A DNA stretch of 11,103 nucleotides, from contig NZ_AKIL01000077.1 in NCBI RefSeq assembly GCF_000309485.1, positions 1-11,103 on the forward strand, given 5' to 3'. This document shows, in pieces, positions 1 through 7,282 of this stretch (positions within the stretch are counted from its first letter, which is position 1; each line of letters begins with the position of its first letter). The notes under the pieces were generated by a model that saw nothing but the letters and a program-made list of their open reading frames with translations, was not told where the DNA came from and did not search any database. The position numbers and the translations under genes were made by a program. Source of the stretch: Milkweed yellows phytoplasma str. MW1 (lineage in GTDB: Bacteria > Bacillota_I > Bacilli_A > Acholeplasmatales > Acholeplasmataceae).

Positions 1-9
1 TTTTAATTA

Positions 10-18
10 TGTTATAAT
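10..18 (+). promoter_or_regulatory. Extended -10 promoter of the tRNA-Leu gene
   Basis: TGTTATAAT is a consensus extended -10 element (TGn followed by TATAAT at 13-18). A start about 7 nt downstream (near 25) would fall just before the tRNA 5' end at 29, leaving almost no leader. The -35 region would lie before the window, so it cannot be judged. Confidence 0.65.
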
Positions 19-28
19 TAAAATGTAT

Positions 29-115
29 GCTGGTGTGGCGAAATTGGCAGACGCATTTGACTCAAAATCAAACGAGGTTAAACTCATATCGGTTCAAGTC
101 CGATCATCAGTACCA
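29..115 (+). tRNA. tRNA-Leu, anticodon CAA
   Basis: A complete cloverleaf can be folded by hand. The acceptor stem pairs 29-35 with 105-111 and includes two G-U pairs. U8 is at 36. The D stem pairs 38-40 with 52-54. The anticodon stem pairs 56-60 with 68-72, and loop 61-67 (CTCAAAA) places anticodon CAA at 63-65, which reads UUG leucine codons. A 15-nt variable region (73-87) with a GAG/CTC helix marks a class II tRNA, as expected for leucine. The T arm is 88-104 with loop TTCAAGT. The discriminator is A112 and the CCA end (113-115) is encoded in the DNA. An open reading frame runs through this gene in phase with polC, but that is a coincidence. Confidence 0.95.
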
Positions 116-141
116 AAAAAATAATATTTATTCCTTATGCT

Positions 142-170
142 CACATGAAATTCATGTGTTTTTCTTTTTT
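142..170 (+). terminator. Rho-independent terminator after tRNA-Leu
   Basis: CACATG (142-147) pairs with CATGTG (153-158), and two further A-T pairs are possible into the AAATT loop. The run TTTTTCTTTTTT follows directly. It lies 27 nt after the tRNA CCA end and before polC, so it should separate the tRNA transcript from polC or attenuate read-through into it. Confidence 0.7.
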
Positions 171-215
171 ATATTTCCACTGATTTTAAAATTTAAAACT
201 AAAAAGAGTAAAAAA

Positions 216-3200
216 ATGTCTCATAAGTTCGAAGAATTTCTCCAAACATTAAAAAAACCAGAATTACAACAATTTCAATTACAAGAAGTATTGGTAGATT
301 TGTCCCAAATTAATTGGACTTTTTTTGTGGCCGCGGACGAATTCCCTTCTGAAGCTGCGCTTTTAGATGAATTCCGTAAACATTTACAAGAATTTATTAA
401 AGTTCATACCGAAGAAGTCGTGAAAAACATTTCTTGTCATGTATGTTATGAATTCTACCATTTTAACTATTTAAAAGACGAAAAAATCTGGGAAAAACAA
501 TTCCAATACATTTTGCAAAAGAAAAAAACAGAAGCCAATGAGTCTTTTTTAGATCTTTTCAATTCTACGCCAACTATCTCTTGGGAAGAGAAAAAAGTCG
601 TCTTTCACTTAAATCCGATTCTTTTAAAATATTTCCATCGAACTGATATTTTAAAGGAATTAAACACTTTTTTTATCCACCGTTATGGCATAGATTTAGA
701 ATTTATAACGGAATATCCAGATCTTTTAACTCTATCAGAGTTAAAAGATCCTACTATAGGTGGTTTTAATAATCTGGATAAGGACGAATTAACTTCTGAA
801 GAAAAATTTAAAATTAATTTAATTAATATTATCGCTCAAAAGCAGGAAAACGAAATATATAAGATTTTGGATCAAACACCTTTGATTGATGTAGAGAAGA
901 AAACTTGTGAGTTTGATTTTCCTCCTTATTTAAAAAATATTCTTACTCAACTGGATCTTCTGCCGAGTTTACAAAAATTATTTGAAGAAGAACACCAATG
1001 TTTTTACCAATTCCGCAATAAAGGTGATGTAATGGCTGAAAAAAGACAGCAACAATGGGATCATAACGAGTTGCCTTTAATTTCTTTTAAAGATATTCCG
1101 GTTCAAAACAGCGCTTTAAAAACCTTTAAACAAAATAATCCCGCATTTAGGGTTAAAGGTTATGTGCAACAAGTGACCGAATTACCTATTAAAAATAACC
1201 AAAGCGTTTTAGTTAAGTTTTTTTTAGTAGATCCCGAAACCAAACAAGATTCTATCGAATATAAAAGTTTTTTCAACCAAAGTTATAAAGGTAAAACTAA
1301 CACTTTTTACACTCAAATTAAAAAAGATTTTCAAGAAGGTGTTTTAGTAGAAATAGAAACTTTTGTTGATTTTAACGCTAAAAACCAAGAATACTATTTT
1401 AATTTTACTCCTAAAAATGCGACTCCTAAATATCAAGTTCTAGATAATATGCCTTTGATGTACCAAAGACAAGATGATTATCCAGATAAAAAAAGAATTG
1501 AATTTCACCTCCATACGAAAATGTCTAATTTAGACGCGGTAACGAGTGTGAAAGGTTATCTTGATATAGCTGAAAAATGGGGTCATGAAGCGCTTGCTTT
1601 TACCGATCATAACGGAGTTTATGCTTTTCCAGAAATAGAAAAACATCTGCGTGGTAAAAAAATAAAACCTATTTTAGGGGCTGAATTCGATTTTATCGCG
1701 GAAAAACCCCTTTATATCACTAACCAAGAACAATACCCCCAATTCCCTAATTTTACCTTAAAAAACCATAAATACCTTGTTTTTGATTTAGAAACAACCG
1801 GTTTTTCTAAAATAAGAGATAAAATTATTGAAATATCGGCTGTGAGGATTGAAAATGGCAAAATCACAGAAGAAATGTTTGATGAATTAGTAGATCCGCA
1901 AACTAAATTAAACCCAAGAATTCAAGAAATTACTCAAATTACGAACCAAGATTTAGAAGGAAAACCCACTATTGATGCGATTTTGCCGAAGTTTTTAGAT
2001 TTTGCTAAAGGCTATACTTTAATCGCTCATAACGCTTCTTTTGATATGGATTTCTTATTAGAAAATGTAAAAAAATTAAGCCTTTCTTATGAACCTCAAC
2101 CTGTGATAGATACTATGCCTTTATCGCAAAAATATTTCCACCAATTTTTAAAGTTTTTTTCTTTAAAAAGATTGGCAAAAGTTTTTAAAGCTAAACCAAC
2201 TTCAGAAGGTCATAGTCATAGAGCTTTATATGATTCCGAAACTACTGCTTTGGTTTATATCGAAATGATGAAGAAATTAGAAGAACAAAAAGTACTAACT
2301 TTTTATGATTTAAAAGGGGCAGCTGATACTTTGTTTGAAAGATCTTATCATGTTAATGTTTTAGCGAAAAACCAAACCGGTTACCAAGATTTATTTTATT
2401 TAATTAGTGATTCTTTAACGCAAAATTTTTATAAAAAACCCCGTTTATTGAAATCTAAATTAAACCAACATCGTGAAAATTTATTAGTCGGTAGCGGTTG
2501 TTTTGATAGTAATGTCTTTGAAACAGCTTTAAACAAGAGTGAACAAGATTTAGCAGAAGCGATCGCTTTTTATGATTATATCGAAGTTCAACCGCTAAAC
2601 GCTTATAAACATGTGATTTATGACTTAGGCGGCGATGATCCGGAGATTGACGCTCTGTCTATCGTGCAAAATACTTTGTTAAAAATCATTAACGAAGCGA
2701 GAAAACAAGGCAAAATAATTATCGCGACAGGAGATGTTCATTACCTGCATCATTATGAAAAAATTTATCGTGAAATGTATATTAACGCTAAATTAATTGG
2801 CGGTGGTTTACATAAATTATCTAAATTTAGCTCTGAAAATTTACCTGATAACCATTTATTAACCACTCAAGAAATGTTGGATGCTTTTAGTTTTATTGAA
2901 GATGAATTATTGAGAAAAGATTTAGTCATTAATAATCCGCATTTATTGAATCAACAAATTGATAAAATTCAAATTTTCCCCCAACAGTTGTTTTCTCTGC
3001 AAGATGATACTTTCGCTCAAAATTTAAAAGTTCCTAGTATTAAGCAAGAAATGAAGGTTTTAATTACCACTCGTATTGAAGCTTCATATGGCAAAATAGT
3101 GCACCCTTTAATTCAAGAGAGAATTGATAAAGAGTTGAAAAGTATTTTAGGAGATGATAACCAAAAAGACGCTAACCAAAGCATTACTCCTATTTATTAT

Positions 3201-5057
3201 TTATCTTATTTATTAGTTAAAAAATCTATGGAAGATGGTTATTCAGTAGGTTCTCGTGGTTCGATTGGTTCTTCTATTATTGCTAATGTGTTAGAAATTA
3301 CGGAAGTAAATCCTTTAAGGCCGCATTATAATTGTCCCAAATGTCAATACACCGTGATAAAAATGACCGAAGAAGAGAAACAAAACCCTTTATATAAAAA
3401 ATACGTTAAAAAAGATGATCCTAATGATTATGATATTTTAGAACATACTTATTCTGGATATGATTTACCGGATAAAAAATGTTTTCAATGTAACGTAAAT
3501 TTTAGTAAAAACGGACAAGATATTCCTTTTGAAACCTTTTTAGGTTTTGAAGGTAACAAAACCCCAGATATCGATTTAAATTTTGCAGGAGATTATCAAA
3601 GTAAAGCCCATGATTATATTAAAGAGTTATTAGGGGAAGAACAAGTTTTTAGAGCCGGCACCATCCAAACGGTAGCGAAAAGAAATGCTTATGGTTATGT
3701 AAAAGGTTTTGTTAAAGATAAAGGTTTGGATGAGGAAATACGTGTTTCAGAAATTAGCCGCAGGTCTGTGATGATTGAAGGTGTGAAACGTTCAACAGGT
3801 CAACACCCAGGAGGAATCGTAGTAGTTCCCAAAGGGCATAAAATCTATGAAATTACGCCAGTTCAGTATCCTGCTGATGATACGGAATCCAAATGGAGAA
3901 CGACTCATTTTGATTACCATTCTTTTGAAAACAATTTATTTAAAATGGATATTTTAGGTCATGATGATCCAATGTTAATTAAATTTTTCATGGATTATGT
4001 GAAAAAACATCCTTCTTTATTCCCGTTTGATCGTTATCAAGATATTCCGTTAGATGATATTAAAGTATACGAATTATTCGCTAATAAAGACAAGAATAAA
4101 ACCTCTATCGCTGTGCCCGAATTTGGTACTAATTTTGTTATCGCGATGTTAAAAGATATTTATGACAAAGAGAAAAAAACTTTTAATTTCTCTACTTTAG
4201 TGAAAGTATCAGGTTTATCCCACGGAACCAATGTTTGGACTCAAAATGCGAAAGACATTTTAGCGGGTAAAGGTGATTTCCAAGAAGATATAAAGACAAA
4301 AATTTCTTTTGACGAAGTGATCGCTTGTCGTGATGAAATTATGAATACTTTAATCGCAAAAGGTGTTGATTCTTTACGAGCTTTTGATATCATGGAGTTT
4401 GTCCGCAAAGGCAAACCTCATACTCATCCCCAAGAATGGAAAAAATTAATTTCTCCCATAGAAGCTAAAATACCGCAATGGTATTTAAAATCTTTAACCA
4501 AAATAAAATACCTTTTTCCAAAAGCACATGCTGCGGCTTATGTTTTAATGGCTATGAGGATTGCTTGGTTTAAAGTCAATCATCCTTTATTGTTTTATAG
4601 TGGTTATTTCTCCAAAAGAGCCGATCAATTTGATTATAATGTCATGTTGAAAACAGCTCCCGAAATTGAGAAAGAATTGAGAAAAGCGGATAAAAATCCT
4701 GATGATGAACAAATCACTATGAAAAAAACAGTTAAAAAAGAATTAACCGCGAAAGAACAAAACCGCATTAATACTTTAAAAAGTGCTTATGAAATGGTCC
4801 AATTAGGTTATCAATTTTTACCGATTGATTTGAATAAATCAGAAGCAAACGAATTTATGATTGAAAATGATAAAGCTTTAAGAATGCCTTTTGTGGCTAT
4901 TGATGGTTTAGGGCAAGTAGCGGCGGATAACATTGTGATGAACCGTAAAGAAAAATTATTCACTCAAAATGATTTTGTCAAAAGAGTGAAAATTAATAAA
5001 ACTATTTTGAAAAAGTTTAAAGACGAAATGATAATCGAAAGATTACCAGAAGAATAA
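216..5057 (+). CDS. polC: DNA polymerase III alpha subunit, PolC type
   Basis: This is the replicative DNA polymerase of low-GC Gram-positives and mollicutes, with built-in 3'-5' proofreading. The start at 216 (1613 aa) was chosen because the open frame upstream runs through the tRNA and terminator. Only a weak purine-rich SD (AAAGAG) precedes it. Domains in order: an N-terminal region, an OB-fold segment (about 300-410), and a PHP domain opening with HLHT (431-434) and TDHN (463-466). The PHP domain is split by a DEDDh exonuclease (D524/E526 in FDLETTG, D610, H668, D673) and resumes through GDVH (839-842). The polymerase core follows, with a zinc-binding Cys pair set (C1040, C1043, C1089, C1092). 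Its catalytic aspartates are D1118 and D1120 (PDIDLNF) and D1245 (KMDILGHDDP). All key residues are present. It is longer than Bacillus PolC (about 1440 aa from memory). A poor -10 (TAAAAT, 187-192) is the only local promoter candidate. Confidence 0.97.
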   Translation: MSHKFEEFLQTLKKPELQQFQLQEVLVDLSQINWTFFVAADEFPSEAALLDEFRKHLQEFIKVHTEEVVKNISCHVCYEFYHFNYLKDEKIWEKQFQYILQKKKTEANESFLDLFNSTPTISWEEKKVVFHLNPILLKYFHRTDILKELNTFFIHRYGIDLEFITEYPDLLTLSELKDPTIGGFNNLDKDELTSEEKFKINLINIIAQKQENEIYKILDQTPLIDVEKKTCEFDFPPYLKNILTQLDLLPSLQKLFEEEHQCFYQFRNKGDVMAEKRQQQWDHNELPLISFKDIPVQNSALKTFKQNNPAFRVKGYVQQVTELPIKNNQSVLVKFFLVDPETKQDSIEYKSFFNQSYKGKTNTFYTQIKKDFQEGVLVEIETFVDFNAKNQEYYFNFTPKNATPKYQVLDNMPLMYQRQDDYPDKKRIEFHLHTKMSNLDAVTSVKGYLDIAEKWGHEALAFTDHNGVYAFPEIEKHLRGKKIKPILGAEFDFIAEKPLYITNQEQYPQFPNFTLKNHKYLVFDLETTGFSKIRDKIIEISAVRIENGKITEEMFDELVDPQTKLNPRIQEITQITNQDLEGKPTIDAILPKFLDFAKGYTLIAHNASFDMDFLLENVKKLSLSYEPQPVIDTMPLSQKYFHQFLKFFSLKRLAKVFKAKPTSEGHSHRALYDSETTALVYIEMMKKLEEQKVLTFYDLKGAADTLFERSYHVNVLAKNQTGYQDLFYLISDSLTQNFYKKPRLLKSKLNQHRENLLVGSGCFDSNVFETALNKSEQDLAEAIAFYDYIEVQPLNAYKHVIYDLGGDDPEIDALSIVQNTLLKIINEARKQGKIIIATGDVHYLHHYEKIYREMYINAKLIGGGLHKLSKFSSENLPDNHLLTTQEMLDAFSFIEDELLRKDLVINNPHLLNQQIDKIQIFPQQLFSLQDDTFAQNLKVPSIKQEMKVLITTRIEASYGKIVHPLIQERIDKELKSILGDDNQKDANQSITPIYYLSYLLVKKSMEDGYSVGSRGSIGSSIIANVLEITEVNPLRPHYNCPKCQYTVIKMTEEEKQNPLYKKYVKKDDPNDYDILEHTYSGYDLPDKKCFQCNVNFSKNGQDIPFETFLGFEGNKTPDIDLNFAGDYQSKAHDYIKELLGEEQVFRAGTIQTVAKRNAYGYVKGFVKDKGLDEEIRVSEISRRSVMIEGVKRSTGQHPGGIVVVPKGHKIYEITPVQYPADDTESKWRTTHFDYHSFENNLFKMDILGHDDPMLIKFFMDYVKKHPSLFPFDRYQDIPLDDIKVYELFANKDKNKTSIAVPEFGTNFVIAMLKDIYDKEKKTFNFSTLVKVSGLSHGTNVWTQNAKDILAGKGDFQEDIKTKISFDEVIACRDEIMNTLIAKGVDSLRAFDIMEFVRKGKPHTHPQEWKKLISPIEAKIPQWYLKSLTKIKYLFPKAHAAAYVLMAMRIAWFKVNHPLLFYSGYFSKRADQFDYNVMLKTAPEIEKELRKADKNPDDEQITMKKTVKKELTAKEQNRINTLKSAYEMVQLGYQFLPIDLNKSEANEFMIENDKALRMPFVAIDGLGQVAADNIVMNRKEKLFTQNDFVKRVKINKTILKKFKDEMIIERLPEE

Positions 5058-5088
5058 ATGATTTAAATTTAGGTTTAAAACCAAAATA

Positions 5089-5097
5089 TGTTATAAT
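5089..5097 (+). promoter_or_regulatory. Possible upstream extended -10 promoter for nox
   Basis: TGTTATAAT is identical to the tRNA promoter's extended -10. It lies 32 nt after the polC stop and would give a leader of about 165 nt before nox. No good -35 is seen. In such AT-rich DNA a bare TATAAT is common, so this rests on the TGn extension. Confidence 0.35.
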
Positions 5098-5117
5098 AAT
5101 GATAGATTATATAATAT

Positions 5118-5144
5118 TTGAATATATTTTTATTATGATATAAT
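5118..5144 (+). promoter_or_regulatory. Probable nox promoter
   Basis: TGATATAAT at 5136-5144 is an extended -10 (TATAAT 5139-5144). TTGAAT at 5118-5123 is a partial -35 with a short 15-nt spacer. Transcription would start near 5151, about 120 nt before the nox start. A stem-loop (TTATTCC 5182-5188 with GGAATAA 5199-5205) lies in the leader. It lacks a following T-run, so it is not an obvious terminator. Confidence 0.45.
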
Positions 5145-5270
5145 TATTATGTAAAAGTTTTTTAAATGTTATTTATTTTTGTTATTCCATATTTTTTAGG
5201 AATAAATAAACGATATAAAATAAATTAATATGTGGTTTTCAATTAAAATAATTATAAGGTAGGTTTTTTC

Positions 5271-6611
5271 ATGTTAAAAGTTATTGTTATAGGGTGTACT
5301 CATTCAGGAACTGCTGCAGTTAAAACTATTAAAAAAAATTATAGCGATGTTGATGTAACTGTTTATGAGAGAAACGACACAGTTTCCTTTCTGTCTTGCG
5401 GAATAGCTTTATATATTGGCGGAGTTGTCCAAGATAGAAGAGGGTTATTTTATTCTAACCCAGATGAATTAACGCAAATGGGAGCTAATGTCAATTTAGA
5501 GCACGAAGTTTTAAAAGTAGATTTTGATAAAAAAGAAATCGTTGTTAAAAACTTAAAAACTAACGAAGAGTTTGTAGATCGTTTTGATAAGCTAGTGTTA
5601 TCTACTGGTTCTTGGCCAGTTATTCCTCGCTTAGACGGAATGGATTCTAAAAATTTATTATTATCCAAAAACTTTACCCACGCTAACGAAATTATTGAAT
5701 ACGCTGCTGGCGTGAAAAAAATTACTGTTGTGGGTGCTGGTTATATTGGTGTTGAATTAGCGGAATCTTTCTCTCATCAAGGTAAAGAAGTAGTGTTGAT
5801 TGACGCGGAAGAAAGAATCATGTCTAAATACTTAGATAAAGAATTTACTGATTTAGCTCAAGACGCTTTTACTAAAAATAACGTTAAATTGGCTTTAGGA
5901 CAAAGAGTTTCTACATTAGAAACTTCTAATGGGTTAATTACTCACGTACACACTGATAAAGAAGTTTTTGAAACAGAAATGGTTATTATGTGTATTAGTT
6001 TCATTCCGAACACTAAATTAGTGAGTCATGGATTAAAAACGTCTCCTAATGGTGCTTTAGTAGTTAATGAATACTTGCAAACTTCTAATCCAGATGTTTA
6101 TGCTTGTGGTGACTGTGTTAATATTTATTATAACCCAACACAAGAGTCTAAATACATTCCTTTAGCGACTAACGCTGTTAGAATGGGGACTTTAATAGGA
6201 ATGAACATTAAAGAAAATAAACATAAATATTTAGGCACTCAAGGCACTAGTGGTATTAAAATCTATGATTTAAACATCTCTTCTACTGGTTTAACTGAAA
6301 ATGTGGCTAAATTATTAGGTTTAAATTATGCTGCTGTAACGATCAGAGACGCTAACAGACCTGAATTTATGCCGGATTATGAATCAGCTTTATTAAAAGT
6401 AGTTTTTGATAAAGAAACACGTAAGATTTTAGGCGGACAGATTTTATCTAACGCTGACTTAACAGAAAAAATGAATACTTTAAGCGTATGTATTCAAAAA
6501 AATATGACTATTGATGAATTAGCGTTTGTAGATTTCTTTTTCCACCCTTATTTCAACAAACCTTGGAGTTTGTTAAACTTAGCAGGCTTGAAATCTTTAG
6601 ACATTAAATAA
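5271..6611 (+). CDS. nox: NADH oxidase, water-forming type (CoA-disulfide reductase-like flavoprotein)
   Basis: This is a 446-aa pyridine nucleotide-disulfide oxidoreductase of the NADH oxidase/CoA-disulfide reductase/NADH peroxidase group. The N-terminal FAD motif is GCTHSGTAA (8-16). The single redox cysteine C43 sits in SFLSCGIALY. The NAD(H) Rossmann motif GAGYIG is at 155-160, and the second FAD motif ACGDC (278-282) places D281 on the flavin. A C-terminal dimerisation domain ends with an FFHPYF-like segment. The N-terminus closely resembles lactobacillus water-forming Nox, which reduces O2 to water at a flavin plus Cys-sulfenate centre. It would regenerate NAD+ for glycolysis in the cytosol, which matters in an organism without a respiratory chain. 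AAGGTAGG (5256-5263) is a good SD 7 nt before the ATG. CoA-disulfide reductase activity cannot be excluded from sequence alone. Confidence 0.92.
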   Translation: MLKVIVIGCTHSGTAAVKTIKKNYSDVDVTVYERNDTVSFLSCGIALYIGGVVQDRRGLFYSNPDELTQMGANVNLEHEVLKVDFDKKEIVVKNLKTNEEFVDRFDKLVLSTGSWPVIPRLDGMDSKNLLLSKNFTHANEIIEYAAGVKKITVVGAGYIGVELAESFSHQGKEVVLIDAEERIMSKYLDKEFTDLAQDAFTKNNVKLALGQRVSTLETSNGLITHVHTDKEVFETEMVIMCISFIPNTKLVSHGLKTSPNGALVVNEYLQTSNPDVYACGDCVNIYYNPTQESKYIPLATNAVRMGTLIGMNIKENKHKYLGTQGTSGIKIYDLNISSTGLTENVAKLLGLNYAAVTIRDANRPEFMPDYESALLKVVFDKETRKILGGQILSNADLTEKMNTLSVCIQKNMTIDELAFVDFFFHPYFNKPWSLLNLAGLKSLDIK

Positions 6612-6653
6612 TATCAGTAAGAACCTCAACTAGAAAGAAACTAAAAAAAATAT

Positions 6654-6923
6654 ATGTTTTTTATCTTTTTTAAAAAGATTTTTCTTTACTTATTAATTTT
6701 TTTAATAGGCAGTTTAGGAGGAGCTTTGTTTTATAAAAAAGCTCAAACTAACGAACCGTCTTTTTTAACTAAAAAAAGGATAGATATTGTTAGTAGTCAA
6801 ATTAAGAACCAAATTGATTTTCAAACTAACACTAACAAACCAAGCTTTAATTTGTATCACGAAATGTTGCATCATTGGTTAATCGCGATCAACGAAATAG
6901 ATAAACAATTTTTCACTAAATAA
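6654..6923 (+). CDS. Small membrane-anchored protein of unknown function
   Basis: This 89-aa protein is one I do not recognise. The N-terminus is a hydrophobic segment (about 8-27, LYLLIFLIGSLGGALF) preceded by two lysines and followed by lysines. It looks like an uncleaved signal anchor or signal peptide with one membrane pass. The remainder (30-89) is polar and probably exposed outside the cell. It contains a hydrophobic, His-containing stretch near the end (YHEMLHHWLIAINEI). It has no cysteine. It starts 42 nt after nox with no gap promoter and only a poor purine-rich leader (AGAAAGAAAC), so it probably rides on the nox transcript. Length without stops and the coherent membrane-anchor pattern favour a real gene. 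A shortened remnant of a larger secreted or membrane protein is the alternative. Confidence 0.6.
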   Translation: MFFIFFKKIFLYLLIFLIGSLGGALFYKKAQTNEPSFLTKKRIDIVSSQIKNQIDFQTNTNKPSFNLYHEMLHHWLIAINEIDKQFFTK

Positions 6924-6933
6924 GGAAAAGAAA

Positions 6934-7068
6934 GTTTTTTCAACAAATAAAATAAGCGTATGAAAGATAACTTTGGGCTAAATTAATAAATTATTGTTAT
7001 TCTTGATAATTATTAAGTTAGTCCAAACTTTCTTTATAAGTTGTTTTAACATCATTTTTTGAAAAAAC
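6934..7068. repeat. Large imperfect inverted repeat (about 135 bp)
   Basis: The inner arms 6972-6989 (TTTGGGCTAAATTAATAA) and 7010-7027 (TTATTAAGTTAGTCCAAA) pair at 17 of 18 positions if one G-U is allowed, around a 20-nt loop. GAAAG (6962-6966) and CTTTC (7028-7032) extend this. The outer arms GTTTTTTCAA (6934-6943) and TTGAAAAAAC (7059-7068) are exact complements. Inner and outer arms share nearly the same centre (about 7000), so the whole block may be one degraded palindrome. No flanking target-site duplication is seen. It could be a miniature mobile element remnant, an RNA hairpin protecting the nox transcript end, or chance in AT-rich DNA for the outer part. Confidence 0.6.
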
Positions 7069-7087
7069 CTCGTTTTATTGATCTTAG

Positions 7088-7118
7088 AAAGGTTTTAAAC
7101 TAGCTTTAAACCTTTTTT
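7088..7118 (+). terminator. Probable terminator of the nox-small protein transcript
   Basis: AAAGGTTT (7088-7095) pairs with AAACCTTT (7108-7115), and a T-run reaches 7118. TTGAT (7078-7082) and ATCAA (7119-7123) could lengthen the base of the stem. It lies before the sodA promoter, so it fits as the end of the preceding transcription unit. Confidence 0.55.
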
Positions 7119-7158
7119 ATCAAAAGTAACTTCAAAATTTCTTAATTACTCCTTTTGG

Positions 7159-7172
7159 CACTTATAAAAGTG
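7159..7172. promoter_or_regulatory. Short dyad overlapping the sodA promoter spacer
   Basis: CACTT (7159-7163) and AAGTG (7168-7172) form an inverted repeat with a 4-bp centre. It directly abuts and partly overlaps the TGTTATAAT extended -10. A protein bound there would block RNA polymerase, so it is an operator candidate. At 5 bp per arm, chance is possible. Confidence 0.25.
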
Positions 7173-7179
7173 TTATAAT
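7171..7179 (+). promoter_or_regulatory. Extended -10 promoter of the sodA-nusB unit
   Basis: TGTTATAAT (TATAAT at 7174-7179) repeats the tRNA and pre-nox elements exactly. The best -35-like sequence, TTGGCA (7155-7160), is only 13 nt upstream, so the promoter probably depends on the extended -10. Transcription would start near 7186, about 16 nt before the mini-ORF and 93 nt before sodA. Confidence 0.65.
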
Positions 7180-7201
7180 GTTTAATAAAGAAGTTTTTAT
7201 T

Positions 7202-7282
7202 ATGATATCATTTAAAAGTCAACTAAATCTTGGCCAAGAGATTAGTCAATTTAAAAAAGGAGAATTTGGATTAAGATTATGA
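7202..7282 (+). CDS. Possible 26-aa leader peptide ORF upstream of sodA
   Basis: An ATG at 7202 opens a 26-codon frame that ends in TGA at 7280-7282. The stop overlaps the sodA start as ATGA. A purine-rich AAAGAAG (7187-7193) lies 8 nt before the ATG. The peptide begins MISFKSQLNLG and ends KKGEFGLRL. It is polar and basic, without a membrane segment. Its last third contains the AAGGAG sequence (7257-7262) that is the only SD for sodA. Because that SD lies 16 nt from the sodA ATG, re-initiation by ribosomes finishing this ORF would be a natural way to translate sodA. I do not recognise the peptide, and in AT-rich DNA a frame this short can arise by chance. Confidence 0.35.
   Translation: MISFKSQLNLGQEISQFKKGEFGLRL
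7223..7245 (+). promoter_or_regulatory. Stem-loop/palindrome in the sodA leader
   Basis: TCTTGGCCAAGA (7228-7239) is a perfect 12-bp palindrome. CTAA (7223-7226) and TTAG (7242-7245) extend it, with a small 1x2 internal loop. In RNA it would form a stem-loop 12 nt upstream of the sodA SD (AAGGAG, 7257-7262). It could be a regulatory RNA structure or a protein-binding palindrome. Confidence 0.4.

Larger units (their letters stand above)
6924..7201. other. Gene-free gap between the small membrane-protein gene and the sodA unit
   Basis: No credible ORF is seen here. In order the stretch holds a large imperfect palindrome (6934-7068), a terminator hairpin (7088-7118), a short dyad (7159-7172), an extended -10 promoter (7171-7179) and a purine-rich possible SD (AAAGAAG, 7187-7193) for the mini-ORF at 7202. 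Confidence 0.6.

Noticed and set aside
27..215. Upstream extension of the polC reading frame starting at 27
   Set aside because: It runs through a complete tRNA-Leu and a terminator hairpin. The translated stretch has no family similarity, and the start at 216 is the sensible one.
5182..5205. TTATTCC/GGAATAA stem-loop as the polC terminator
   Set aside because: No T-run follows, and it lies downstream of the likely nox promoter, so it does not work as a polC terminator. It may be a leader hairpin.
5166..5228. 20-codon hydrophobic frame (MLFIFVIPYFLG...) in the nox leader
   Set aside because: It lacks an SD, is very short and overlaps a stem-loop. A chance frame in AT-rich DNA is more likely.
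5450..5668. 72-aa frame on the - strand inside nox
   Set aside because: It lies wholly within a well-supported gene and shows no recognisable motif, so it is a shadow frame.
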